Positions 56,401 through 64,000 of a stretch of DNA of 64,000 bases are shown here, in pieces. The stretch is from an uncultured Alphaproteobacteria bacterium (GTDB taxonomy: Bacteria; Pseudomonadota; Alphaproteobacteria; GCA-2731375): positions 124,001 to 188,000 of the forward strand of contig CATOSZ010000002.1 in the NCBI GenBank assembly GCA_951812805.1, read 5' to 3'. A model generated the notes under the pieces. It saw only the letters and a list, made by a program, of their open reading frames with translations, was not told where the DNA came from and ran no database searches. Positions within the stretch are counted from its first letter, which is position 1; each line of letters opens with the position of its first letter. The position numbers were made by a program, and so were the translations under genes.

Positions 56401-57378
56401 TCAGTTATGCCCGGCTTCGGCACGCGCCTGGCCCCGCGCCCAGGCGCCTTCCGCCGGCCGGCGGGCGGGCCAGACCTTGACGGTGAGCGGACGTCCGGTG
56501 AGCTCGATCGGCGCGCGCGCTTCCAGTCCGGCGCCGAGCAGCCATTGGGCGATGTCGGCATCGTCGAAGCCGAGCCAGCGGTGCTTGTGTTCCTGGCGCA
56601 GGAATTCTTCGCCGTGGGCGGCGAAATCGACGACCGCGAGGCGGCCGCCGGGCTTGAGCACGCGGGCCGCCTCTTCCAGGCTCGAGCGCGGGTCGTCGAG
56701 ATAGTGCAGCACCTGGTGCACGACGACCGCGTCCTGGCTGGCCCCGGCGAAGGGCAGGTTGTAGAGGTCGCCATGGCGCACCTGGCAATGGCGGAACGCG
56801 CTGCCCTCGAGCCGGGCACGGGCCACGGTCAGCATTTCGTGCGAGAGATCGATGCCGATTCCCCGGCGGATCCCGGGCGCGAAGATCTCCAGGATTCGCC
56901 CGGTACCGGTGCCGAGATCGAGGAACTCGTCGATGTCGTGCCCTTCGAAGATATCCAGCAATACCGCCTCGACCTCGGCCTCCGGCACATAGAGGCCGCG
57001 AATGCGGTCCCAGCGTTCGGCGTTGGCGCGGAAGTAGTCGGCTGCCGCCCGGGCCCGCGCGGCCTTGACGCCCTCCAGCCGCTCCATGTCGAGGGTCAGC
57101 GTGGGATCGTCTTCCGGCAGCAGGTCGATCAGCGCATGGGCGAGCGCCGCGCAGGCGCCGCCCTCGGCCAGGCGATAGAACGCCCAGGTGCCCTCGCGAT
57201 GCCGGGTCAGCAGGCCCGCCTCGCACAGCAGTTTCAGGTGACGGGATACCCGCGGCTGGCTCTGGCCGAGGATTTGCGTCAGCTCCGTCACCGTGAGTTC
57301 CGCATAGGCGCAAATCGCCAGCAGGCGGAGCCGGGTCGGTTCCGCCGCCGCTTTCATGCCCGAGAGAATTCGCTCCAT
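56401..57378 (-). CDS. ArsR-type regulator fused to a SAM-dependent methyltransferase
   Basis: The 325-residue fusion has a winged helix of the ArsR/SmtB type (residues about 8-85, LGQSQPRVSRHLKLLCEAGLLTRHREGTWAFYRL). A class I methyltransferase follows with the SAM loop FLDLGTGTGRILEI at about residues 153-166 and VVVHQVLHYLDDP. It lacks the metal-binding Cys pair of true ArsR sensors. The methyltransferase half would sense SAM or SAH, which suits its place before metH. An inverted repeat lies upstream of its start. Confidence 0.9.
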   Translation of the reverse strand: MERILSGMKAAAEPTRLRLLAICAYAELTVTELTQILGQSQPRVSRHLKLLCEAGLLTRHREGTWAFYRLAEGGACAALAHALIDLLPEDDPTLTLDMERLEGVKAARARAAADYFRANAERWDRIRGLYVPEAEVEAVLLDIFEGHDIDEFLDLGTGTGRILEIFAPGIRRGIGIDLSHEMLTVARARLEGSAFRHCQVRHGDLYNLPFAGASQDAVVVHQVLHYLDDPRSSLEEAARVLKPGGRLAVVDFAAHGEEFLRQEHKHRWLGFDDADIAQWLLGAGLEARAPIELTGRPLTVKVWPARRPAEGAWARGQARAEAGHN

Positions 57379-57441
57379 CGACGTGCCTGCCTGTTACTGC
57401 GCCATGGCGCCAGAAAGACAGATATAAATATATTTTTATGT

Positions 57442-57460
57442 CGTTAGCAAATCGATAACG
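57442..57460. promoter_or_regulatory. Inverted repeat CGTTA-N9-TAACG, candidate ArsR-type operator
   Basis: A 5-bp perfect inverted repeat in the AT-rich region between the ArsR-methyltransferase/metH operon and the divergent mlaA gene. It lies about 64 bp upstream of the regulator start, next to the TATAAATATATTTTTAT stretch that probably contains the promoter. Size and location fit an autoregulatory site. Confidence 0.4.
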
Positions 57461-57587
57461 ATCTGCCCCTGTCCAACGAGGGCGGTACTGGCCATGCTGG
57501 CGGATCTGTGCTAGCTCTTGGTGCGGGGAAGCTTTGCACGCCGGGAGGGCGTGAGGCCGATGTTCGGCCGGAGTTGGAGTGGATGAG

Positions 57588-58475
57588 ATGACGGTGAAAC
57601 ACCGACGTCATCTGGCGGCGATAGGCCGTCTTGCCCCGGGGCGCGGGAGTGCCCTGTTGCGGATCGCGGCCCTTGGCCTCGTACTCGGCCTGGGCGCGTG
57701 CGCGACGCCGCCGCCCGCCGATGACGAAGCGGCGGTCGCGGCCTACAACGAGGCGAACGATCCGTTCGAGCCGATGAACCGAACGATCTTCGAGATCAAC
57801 CGGGGCCTCGACGCGGCGCTCTTCCGCCCGCTCGCGATCGCCTACCGCAAGGTATTTCCGGACGATGTCCGCGACGGCGTGCGCAACGTCACGCGCAATC
57901 TCAACACGCCGCAGAACTTCATCCACGACGTCCTGCAGGGGGAGCCGGAGCGGGCCGCCGACAGCGCCGCGCGCTTCGCGGTCAACAGTCTGGCCGGCGC
58001 CGGCGGCGCCCTCGACGTGATGGCGATGGAGACCGGTACGGAAGGCGAGGCGATCCCCTACCACGACGAGGACCTGGGCCAGACGCTGGCGGTCTGGGGT
58101 TTCGAGGAGGGGCCCTACCTGATGCTGCCGCTGTTCGGTCCTTCCAACGTGCGCGATACGGTGGGTCGGGTCGGCAACATTTTCCTCGATCCGTTCCGCT
58201 ACGTCATTCCCGATGACATCGAGCTGGCCTTCGGCCTGTCCCGACGCCTTGCGAGTGGCATTGACACACGTAGTCGCAATATCGAATCGCTCGACGAGAT
58301 CGAGCGAACCTCGATCGACTTTTACGTCACCATCCGCTCCCTCTATCGCCAGTTCCGCGCGGCGGAGATCCTGAACGGTGAGCCCGCCGAATTGGAAGAC
58401 GCGCCCGACATCGCGATCGAGTTCGAGGAAGAGGACGCGCCGGGCACGCGGGTTTCCAAGGTAAAGACGAACTGA
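57588..58475 (+). CDS. mlaA: MlaA (VacJ) family outer-membrane lipoprotein
   Basis: MlaA removes misplaced phospholipids from the outer leaflet of the outer membrane and passes them to MlaC. The precursor has an N-terminal signal with lipobox LGLGAC (Cys at about residue 38). The signature NDPFEPMNRTIFEINRGLDAALFRPLA follows, then GDLGQ-like EDLGQTLAVWGFEEGPYLMLPLFGPSNVRDTVG. An ATG nine bases earlier is an alternative start. mlaC follows 15 bp downstream; the ABC-transporter genes of the pathway are not in the window. Confidence 0.93.
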   Translation: MTVKHRRHLAAIGRLAPGRGSALLRIAALGLVLGLGACATPPPADDEAAVAAYNEANDPFEPMNRTIFEINRGLDAALFRPLAIAYRKVFPDDVRDGVRNVTRNLNTPQNFIHDVLQGEPERAADSAARFAVNSLAGAGGALDVMAMETGTEGEAIPYHDEDLGQTLAVWGFEEGPYLMLPLFGPSNVRDTVGRVGNIFLDPFRYVIPDDIELAFGLSRRLASGIDTRSRNIESLDEIERTSIDFYVTIRSLYRQFRAAEILNGEPAELEDAPDIAIEFEEEDAPGTRVSKVKTN

Positions 58476-58490
58476 TCGAGGCGCGAACCG

Positions 58491-59105
58491 ATGAGTAAGC
58501 TACTCGCCTACGTTGTCCCCCTGTTCCTGCTCGTCGCCACGGCGGTCCCGTCGGCGCCCGCCCAGGCGATCACGCCGGGTGAGGCGAGCCGCTTCGTCAG
58601 TACGCTGGGCGATAACGCCATCGCGGCGCTCGGCGACGAATCGATCGACGCCGACCAGCGCCAGGAACGCCTGCGTGGCCTGCTGCGTGAGGGCTTCGCC
58701 CTCAAGGGGATCGGCAAATTCGTGCTCGGCCGGCACTGGCGCGCGGCCAGCAAGGAACAGCGCGCGCGCTATCTCGACCTCTTCGAGTCCTACATCCTGC
58801 ACAGTTACGGCGCCCGGTTCTCGCAGTATTCGGGCGAGACCATGCGGGTGGTGGACGAAAAGGACGATCGCGGCAAGGGCCGCCTGGTGGTCAGCGAAAT
58901 CGTCCGTGGCGACGGCTCGAGCCTGATCGTTCAGTGGCGCGTCCGCGAGGGCAAGGGCCGGCTGATGATCGTCGACGTCGTGGTCGAGGGCGTCAGCCTG
59001 GCGATCACCCAGCGCTCGGAGATGGCCGCCGTCATGCAGCAGAAGAAGGGCGACATCGACGCCCTGCTGGACGAGATCGAAGGCAAGGTCAAGGACCTGC
59101 GCTAG
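58491..59105 (+). CDS. mlaC: MlaC/Ttg2D family periplasmic phospholipid-binding protein
   Basis: The 204-residue precursor has a signal peptide (cut near APAQA-ITP) and the Tol-tolerance/MlaC fold: ERLRGLLREGFALKGIGKFVLGRHWRAASKEQRARYLDLFESYILHSYGARFSQYSG, then VQWRVREGKGRLMIVDVVVEGVSLAITQRSEM. It shuttles phospholipid across the periplasm between MlaA and the inner-membrane MlaFEDB complex. It is in an operon with mlaA. Its stop overlaps the GST stop through CTAG. Confidence 0.93.
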   Translation: MSKLLAYVVPLFLLVATAVPSAPAQAITPGEASRFVSTLGDNAIAALGDESIDADQRQERLRGLLREGFALKGIGKFVLGRHWRAASKEQRARYLDLFESYILHSYGARFSQYSGETMRVVDEKDDRGKGRLVVSEIVRGDGSSLIVQWRVREGKGRLMIVDVVVEGVSLAITQRSEMAAVMQQKKGDIDALLDEIEGKVKDLR

Positions 59106-59902
59106 CCGGGCGGCTCGATCTCCGTCGCGTAAACCTCGAATTTGTCGTCGTCATAGGCGAGCGGCTGCACGACGCCGCCCGCCGCGTCCACGACACGCGC
59201 CATCGCGGGCTCGGCTATCGCATGCCGGAACACGGAATCCAGACGAGGAAACTCCGCGGCGAGGTCGATGCCGGCGAGCAGCGCGTTGCGCACTTGCGGC
59301 ACCAGGAAACAGTCGGCCGGCGTTATGACGTCGCCGACGGCGTAGCGCCCGGCGCTCCGTTCCAGGATCCCCTCCAGCGCGCCGAACTCGCGGCGGATGA
59401 AATGCAGACGCAAGGGATGCACGGTCGGTGTCGCCTTGACCATGCCCCACTCACCCATCGCCTGGATGATGAAGGGAATGTTCTGGTAGGGCTGAATGTC
59501 GGCGGCGACGATCGACATGATGCGCCGCGCCTCCGCCCGCGCCCAGGCCTCGGCCGGCCAGATCGAGGGGCCGTCCGCCGGGGCGAGCGTTTCCTCGATA
59601 TAATCCAGAATCGCCGCCGACTGCGTGAGCTGGCGTCCGTCGGCCAGCAGCAGAACGGGAATCCGTCCCTCCGGGTTGAAGACCGTCAGGTCCGTGCTCC
59701 CGAGCCGCGCCGTCTCGGCGTCGCCCTCGGGCATGGTGAAGACCATGATGCCGCGATCATCGGTTTCGAGACCGGTGTGGACCTCGGCCACGACGTCGCC
59801 GCCGATGCCGCGAACCGCGAGATAGAGCATGACGCGGAGCGAGGCGCTGGAGGCGCGGTGGCAGTAGAGTTTGGCGGGATGTCGGGCAACGTGGCCGGGC
59901 AT
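59102..59902 (-). CDS. Glutathione S-transferase family protein
   Basis: The 266-residue protein has a thioredoxin-like N-terminal domain: KLYCHRASSASLRVMLYLAVRG, FNPEGRIPVLLLADGRQLTQSAAILDYIEE with the conserved cis-Pro and Ser. The helical C-terminal domain has GDVITPADCFLVPQVRNA, which resembles maleylacetoacetate isomerase/zeta-class enzymes. An insertion after the first helix (about residues 40-65) is longer than usual. The reaction is unknown. It is a single gene, convergent with mlaC. Confidence 0.85.
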   Translation of the reverse strand: MPGHVARHPAKLYCHRASSASLRVMLYLAVRGIGGDVVAEVHTGLETDDRGIMVFTMPEGDAETARLGSTDLTVFNPEGRIPVLLLADGRQLTQSAAILDYIEETLAPADGPSIWPAEAWARAEARRIMSIVAADIQPYQNIPFIIQAMGEWGMVKATPTVHPLRLHFIRREFGALEGILERSAGRYAVGDVITPADCFLVPQVRNALLAGIDLAAEFPRLDSVFRHAIAEPAMARVVDAAGGVVQPLAYDDDKFEVYATEIEPPG

Positions 59903-59905
59903 GGA

Positions 59906-60246
59906 GGGCTACTCCGGGCTCGAGGTTTCTAGACGGGTTTGCATCGACGGCCATGGCCCGTCTGTCAAGGCGCCAGACGCTCGGCCGGTGTTGCCAGCGT
60001 CGGATCGATTACACCGACTACAAGTGTCGAAACAACATTGAATTCTGGAAATACTTTAGATATTAAATAGATGAATCTAATTGAGCAGAGGAAAAATTTC
60101 ACATTGACTTTGCTGCATCTTGCTCACTACTATCGTCAGAAGCGAGAATAAGAACGCACGGTCATCGTTTTTGGGTCGTGTTGGATTTCAAGCTGAGCCT
60201 GTGTACGAAGATTGCCGTCCTCTGACATTGATTCGAGGTAACTCAA
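59906..60246 (+). other. AT-rich intergenic leader before the RHS gene
   Basis: A 341-bp stretch without a gene. From about 60035 it becomes markedly AT-rich compared with the rest of the window, a common sign of acquired DNA or strong promoter regions. It holds the promoter-like pair listed separately. No hairpin with a T run, tRNA or repeat was seen in it. Confidence 0.6.
60104..60133 (+). promoter_or_regulatory. Putative sigma-70 promoter of the RHS gene
   Basis: TTGACT at 60104-60109 and TACTAT at 60128-60133 are separated by 18 bp, within the AT-rich leader. The predicted transcript would have a leader of about 105 nt before the ATG at 60247. Confidence 0.5.
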
Positions 60247-63200
60247 ATGCTCCGTAATCTTTCTTTGCTGTGCCTGGGCCTTCTCACGATTGCGCTTTCC
60301 TTCGCCAGCGCACCTGGCAAACACGGCGTCGGGCTCTTCGCTATTCCCGCCGCGGCGCAAGAGAATGCTGTCGGTGGGTGGCCCGGGTACGATGCGGATG
60401 GCAACGTCATCCCCTATTTGATCGCCAACGACGCCTGTATCTCGGCACAGGGACAGTTTATTCCGGCCTTCGGATATGCGGTCGGCCTCTTGATTCAGAG
60501 TACGCCGGGTCCGCAATCCCTTACGGACGCGTTTGCCACGCCGGGCTGGACCTGCCGTTACACGGCGCCCGATCGCCCTCCCGCGACGATATTTCTGCTG
60601 CTCGGCTGTGCCTCGGGATACGTCGGCATCGAAGGAAGCTGCGTGCCGGAAGATTCGCACCTGGCGGCGGAGGCTTGCGGTACCTGCACCGCTCCGCATA
60701 TCGGCCAACCGACCTCGATCTCTTCCGGCGCGAAATACGAGGTTTTCACGGACTATGCGGGCACCGGCCCCCGCCCCTTCGACATCAAGCGGACCTATCG
60801 TAGCGTGCTGATGCCAATGCGGGGCAATGGATTGGGCCTCGGCTGGCGGACCCATCTCACACGCGAACTCGATGTGGTGATACCCGGCCTTCAGGTCATC
60901 GTCACGAGCGAGGATGGCACCCGTGAGCGCTTTGGCGACCAGTTCGATAGCAATGTCTGGCAGGCTTTCACTTTGCAAAGCGACGCGAATGGCGCGGTAT
61001 GGACCTATCGGGGCGAGCGGGGCCGCATGACCGAAGCCTCGCCCGGTGTCTACGAACACACCGATCAAGACGAGCGTATCGATCGGTTCGAGCCCGTGAG
61101 CGGCCGCCATCGCGTCACCCAGACCCGATGGCCGGGTGGCTATCAACGCACCTACGTCTATACGACCGGCGGCGACCTGATCGAGATCGCGGACAATCTC
61201 GGTAAGAGTCTGCATCTCACCTGGGCCGGGTCCCGGATCGACACCATCACACTCCCGGGCGGGCTCGTCATCGATTACGATTACACGCTACATGCGCCAG
61301 GCGGCGTCGCGACGGAGCATGACGTCTTGACCGCCGTCACCCGCCGCGACGGCGCCGGCAATGTCTTGGACACGATGAGCTACGAGTATGAGACCCCGCT
61401 CTATCTGCCGCTGCTGACCGGCGTCATCGATCGAAACGGTATCCGTGCCAAGACGATCACCTACGACCAGTCCGGACGTGTGACCTCGAGCGAGCGGGCA
61501 GGCGGTGCCGACCGGACGGTAATCTCCTATGGCGACAGTGCGCTCGGCGCACCGGCCGACACCCGAACCGTCACCAACGCCCTCGGCCAGGTCGAGGTCT
61601 TTACCATGGAGCGTCACGCCTCCTTTTCGAACGTACCGATCGAACAGGAGTTTCAGGTTACCCGCGTGGATCGCGAAGCGAGCCTGGGCATCGCCGCGGC
61701 GAGCCGCCAGAACGGATTCTCCGGCTCCCTGCGCAACCAATCCTTCGACCTGAACGGCACCCGGACGACCTATACCTACAACTCGGACGACGACGAAATC
61801 GAGCGGGTGGTTGACGCCGACGGCGAAGCCCGCGTCATCACGACGACCTGGCATCCGGATTTCCACGCGCCGACGCAAATCGCCCGCCCCGACCGGACGA
61901 CCGACTTCACCTATGGCCCGACCGGGGAGTTGACCAGCCGCACGGAGTCCATCCAGATCGGCAAGAACAAGACCGAAGCGCGCACGACGACGTACACGTG
62001 GACGGCCACGGGGCAGCTGGCGAGCGTGGACGGCCCGCGGACCGATGTCGCCGACGTGACGACCTATGCCTACGACGGTGCCGGCAATTTGACCACGATT
62101 ACGAATCCACTCGGCCATGTGACCAGCTTCGCCGGCCACGACGCGCGTGGCTTGCCGGCATCGGCGGTGGATCCGAACGGGGTGGTCACGGATTTCATCT
62201 ACGACGCGCTCGGACGCCTGCTCAGCGCCACGGTGCAAGGGCCGGTTCCGGCGGTCACGACATACGTCTACGATGCCGAGGGTCAGTTGCTGCAACTGAC
62301 GGATCCCCTGGGTGCGACGACGACGTTCACCTATGACGACGCGCGACGGTTGACGGCCATCGAGAACCATTTCGGCGAACGCATGAACTTCACCCTCGAC
62401 GCCATGGGCAACCGGACCGAAAGTCGGGTGCTGGCCTCGGACGGGAGCGAGACCTGGGTTCGCACGGCCGCCTTCGACGCCCTCGGCCGGCTCACCAGCC
62501 AGCTCGGCGGCGCGGGCCAGGCGGCGGGGTACGGCTACGACGCGCTCGGCAACCGGACGGAGACGACCAGTGCCGTGGGCGGCGTGAGCGCGCGGCTCCA
62601 TGATGCCTTCAACCGGGTCGTGCAGATCACCGACGCCCTCGATCAGGTCACGCAGATCGGCTACGACAGTTCCGACAACCTGAGTTCCGTCGTCGATGCG
62701 AACGGCGTGATCACGAGCTACGAATACAACGGATTTGGCGAACTGGTGGAAGAGGACAGCGCCGACGCGGGCAAGACGGTGCACGAGTATGACGAGGCCG
62801 GCAATCTGGCGAAGACGACGGATCCCCGGGGCGTCAAGGCGAGCTATACCTACGATTCCCTGGGCCGGGTCATGGCGAAGACCTTCGCCGGCAAGCATTC
62901 GGCGGAGAGCGTGACCTATGGCTACGACGATCAAACCGGTGGCAACTTCGGCCTCGGTCGGCTGACCGACATTTCCGACGCGAACTCGACGACGAGCTAC
63001 ATCTACGACGCCTACGGCAACCGGACGACGGAGACGCGGACCCTCGACGGGCTGACGACGACGACGGCGCATACCTATGACCTGGCGGGCAATATCGTCC
63101 GCACGACCTATCCCTCGGGCCGGATCGCCCACTTCACGCGCGACCCGCTCGGCCGTGTGGTGGCGGTGGACTGGCAGGCGGATGCGACCGCGCCCCTCGA

Positions 63201-64000
63201 AAGCGTGGTCTCCGCCGTCACCTACCGACCGTTCGGCCCGATTGGCGGCGCGGTCCTCGGCAACGGGGTGACGCTCTCGCGCGCGCATGACGGCGACTAC
63301 CGCCTGGTGGGTCTCCAGGCGACGACGACCGGCGGGACCATGCTCCAGGACCTGAGCCTGACGCTCGATGCCGCCGGCAGTGCCACGGCGATCTTCGACG
63401 CCCTGGACCCCGCGCGCGATCGGAGCCACGGCTTCGATCTGCTCGGGCAGTTGACGGCGGCGAGCGGCCCCTGGGGCACGGACGCCTATGCCTATGACGG
63501 CGTCGGCAACCGCCTGTCGCACGATCGCGACGGCACGGTCACGAGCTATGTCCACGGTGCGAACGACAATCGCCTGGAGGAGATCGCGACGCTTCTGGCG
63601 ACACGGGACTTGAACTATGACGCGGCTGGAAACCTGACCCGGGACCGGACCGGCAAGGGGGGTCAAGCGCCGCGTACGGAGTACGACTACAACGCGGCCG
63701 GGCGACTTGAAACCGCGACGGTACCGGACGGCAGCACGGCGGACTATGTCTACGACCCGCTCAGCCGGCAGATCCGGATCGAAACAGCGGCCGGCGTGAC
63801 GCGCCTTGCCTATGGCGCCGACGACGCCGTGCTCGAAGAAGCGGACGGCGCCGGCACGGTGAAACGGAGCTACATCCGGCTCGAGGGCCGGCCGCTGGCG
63901 GCGGTCGACGAGGACGGTGCGCTGTACTGGATACTGTCCGACCAGGTGGACCAGCCGGTGAAGCTGATCGACGGGTCCGGTGGGGTCGTCTGGGATCGCA
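60247..64000 (+). CDS. RHS/YD-repeat protein, exported, 3' end beyond the window
   Basis: This open frame of 1251 codons runs off the window edge. It starts with a signal peptide (LRNLSLLCLGLLTIALSFASA) and a unique N-terminal part with several cysteines (about residues 60-160). Then come beta-rich RHS strands (DIKRTYRSVLMPMRGNGLGLGWRTHLTREL) and many YD repeats of the form YDxxGxxxxxTDPxGxxTxxxYD from about residue 430 onward. The last visible part, YWILSDQVDQPVKLIDGSGGVVWDR, corresponds to the conserved end of the RHS core. The variable C-terminal domain, which usually carries a toxin activity, should lie just beyond the edge. The shell is expected to enclose that domain. No immunity gene or secretion partner is visible. 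Confidence 0.9.
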   Translation, partial: MLRNLSLLCLGLLTIALSFASAPGKHGVGLFAIPAAAQENAVGGWPGYDADGNVIPYLIANDACISAQGQFIPAFGYAVGLLIQSTPGPQSLTDAFATPGWTCRYTAPDRPPATIFLLLGCASGYVGIEGSCVPEDSHLAAEACGTCTAPHIGQPTSISSGAKYEVFTDYAGTGPRPFDIKRTYRSVLMPMRGNGLGLGWRTHLTRELDVVIPGLQVIVTSEDGTRERFGDQFDSNVWQAFTLQSDANGAVWTYRGERGRMTEASPGVYEHTDQDERIDRFEPVSGRHRVTQTRWPGGYQRTYVYTTGGDLIEIADNLGKSLHLTWAGSRIDTITLPGGLVIDYDYTLHAPGGVATEHDVLTAVTRRDGAGNVLDTMSYEYETPLYLPLLTGVIDRNGIRAKTITYDQSGRVTSSERAGGADRTVISYGDSALGAPADTRTVTNALGQVEVFTMERHASFSNVPIEQEFQVTRVDREASLGIAAASRQNGFSGSLRNQSFDLNGTRTTYTYNSDDDEIERVVDADGEARVITTTWHPDFHAPTQIARPDRTTDFTYGPTGELTSRTESIQIGKNKTEARTTTYTWTATGQLASVDGPRTDVADVTTYAYDGAGNLTTITNPLGHVTSFAGHDARGLPASAVDPNGVVTDFIYDALGRLLSATVQGPVPAVTTYVYDAEGQLLQLTDPLGATTTFTYDDARRLTAIENHFGERMNFTLDAMGNRTESRVLASDGSETWVRTAAFDALGRLTSQLGGAGQAAGYGYDALGNRTETTSAVGGVSARLHDAFNRVVQITDALDQVTQIGYDSSDNLSSVVDANGVITSYEYNGFGELVEEDSADAGKTVHEYDEAGNLAKTTDPRGVKASYTYDSLGRVMAKTFAGKHSAESVTYGYDDQTGGNFGLGRLTDISDANSTTSYIYDAYGNRTTETRTLDGLTTTTAHTYDLAGNIVRTTYPSGRIAHFTRDPLGRVVAVDWQADATAPLESVVSAVTYRPFGPIGGAVLGNGVTLSRAHDGDYRLVGLQATTTGGTMLQDLSLTLDAAGSATAIFDALDPARDRSHGFDLLGQLTAASGPWGTDAYAYDGVGNRLSHDRDGTVTSYVHGANDNRLEEIATLLATRDLNYDAAGNLTRDRTGKGGQAPRTEYDYNAAGRLETATVPDGSTADYVYDPLSRQIRIETAAGVTRLAYGADDAVLEEADGAGTVKRSYIRLEGRPLAAVDEDGALYWILSDQVDQPVKLIDGSGGVVWDR

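Noticed and set aside
51845-56704. A 1619-codon open frame on the plus strand covering the quinone reductase and metH
   Set aside because: It is antisense to metH, which has complete domain structure. The plus-strand translation is low-complexity Arg/Gly/Ala and has no recognisable domain. Such long mirror frames are a product of high GC and strong third-position bias.
57379-57587. SAM or cobalamin riboswitch before the ArsR-methyltransferase/metH operon
   Set aside because: No conserved riboswitch core or pseudoknot elements could be seen by eye; the region is short and AT-rich with only a simple inverted repeat.
61288-63666. A 792-codon open frame on the minus strand within the RHS gene
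   Set aside because: Antisense shadow of YD repeats; the repetitive composition explains its openness and its repeated pattern.
61900-63700. CRISPR-like periodic repeats
   Set aside because: The periodicity comes from YD-repeat codons (TAC-GAC) with variable spacing in an open reading frame; there are no identical repeats with unique spacers.

Overview
The window is a GC-rich, densely packed bacterial chromosome segment. It most likely comes from an alphaproteobacterium, probably of the Rhodospirillales type. The support is a small heat-shock gene followed by a DUF1150 gene behind a sigma-32/ROSE-like leader, the order dnaG - rpoD - tRNA(CAU), metH paired with an ArsR-methyltransferase fusion, and an MlaA/MlaC pair. 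The assignment rests on gene content only. There are no rRNA genes and no CRISPR array.

Layout. 0-9.6 kb: a carnitine-dehydrogenase-like gene, uvrB, a VOC protein, a Ca2+/Na+ antiporter, the heat-shock operon, sodC, a GFA protein, a nitroreductase and hutF. 9.6-17.6 kb: a catabolic island. Its core is a tightly packed five-gene minus-strand operon that starts with a GrdB-like protein read through an in-frame UGA (probable selenocysteine, with a SECIS-like hairpin just downstream). CoA-transferase, TauD-type dioxygenase, cysteine-dioxygenase-like cupin and acyl-CoA ligase genes follow. A 3-hydroxyisobutyrate-dehydrogenase-like gene, a second CoA-transferase and an AhpD-like gene flank it. 17.7-27 kb: housekeeping genes (CBS protein, dnaG, rpoD, tRNA), two uncharacterised genes and an aminotransferase / ketopantoate-reductase-like / deacetylase operon. 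27-30.9 kb: a periplasmic copper-resistance operon (Cys/His-rich protein, cupredoxin, CopA, CopB, cytochrome c).

30.9-41.3 kb is a transposon-rich zone. It holds a complete ISAs1 element with a 10-bp target duplication, a complete IS66 element with an 8-bp target duplication, and an IS21-type istAB unit. The IS21 right flank carries an internally deleted IS256-like remnant and a large imperfect palindrome, and ends at the start of upp. Between the insertions lie an alpha/beta hydrolase, a YghU-type GST and a flavin monooxygenase.

41.3-60 kb: upp, enoyl-CoA hydratase, a Rid-family protein, a dimethylglycine/sarcosine-dehydrogenase-like flavoprotein, a peptide-binding protein with an MFS exporter and class II aldolase, a MocR regulator divergent from a PNPOx-like gene, a quinone oxidoreductase, metH with its ArsR-methyltransferase neighbour, mlaA-mlaC, and a GST. 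60.2 kb to the end: the first 1251 codons of an exported RHS/YD-repeat protein, cut by the window edge.

The strongest candidate for something under-described is the selenoprotein-headed operon at 9.57-14.78 kb. Also notable are a one-base homopolymer expansion that abolishes the copA stop, the probable RNA thermometer before the small heat-shock gene, and the mosaic right flank of the IS21 element.
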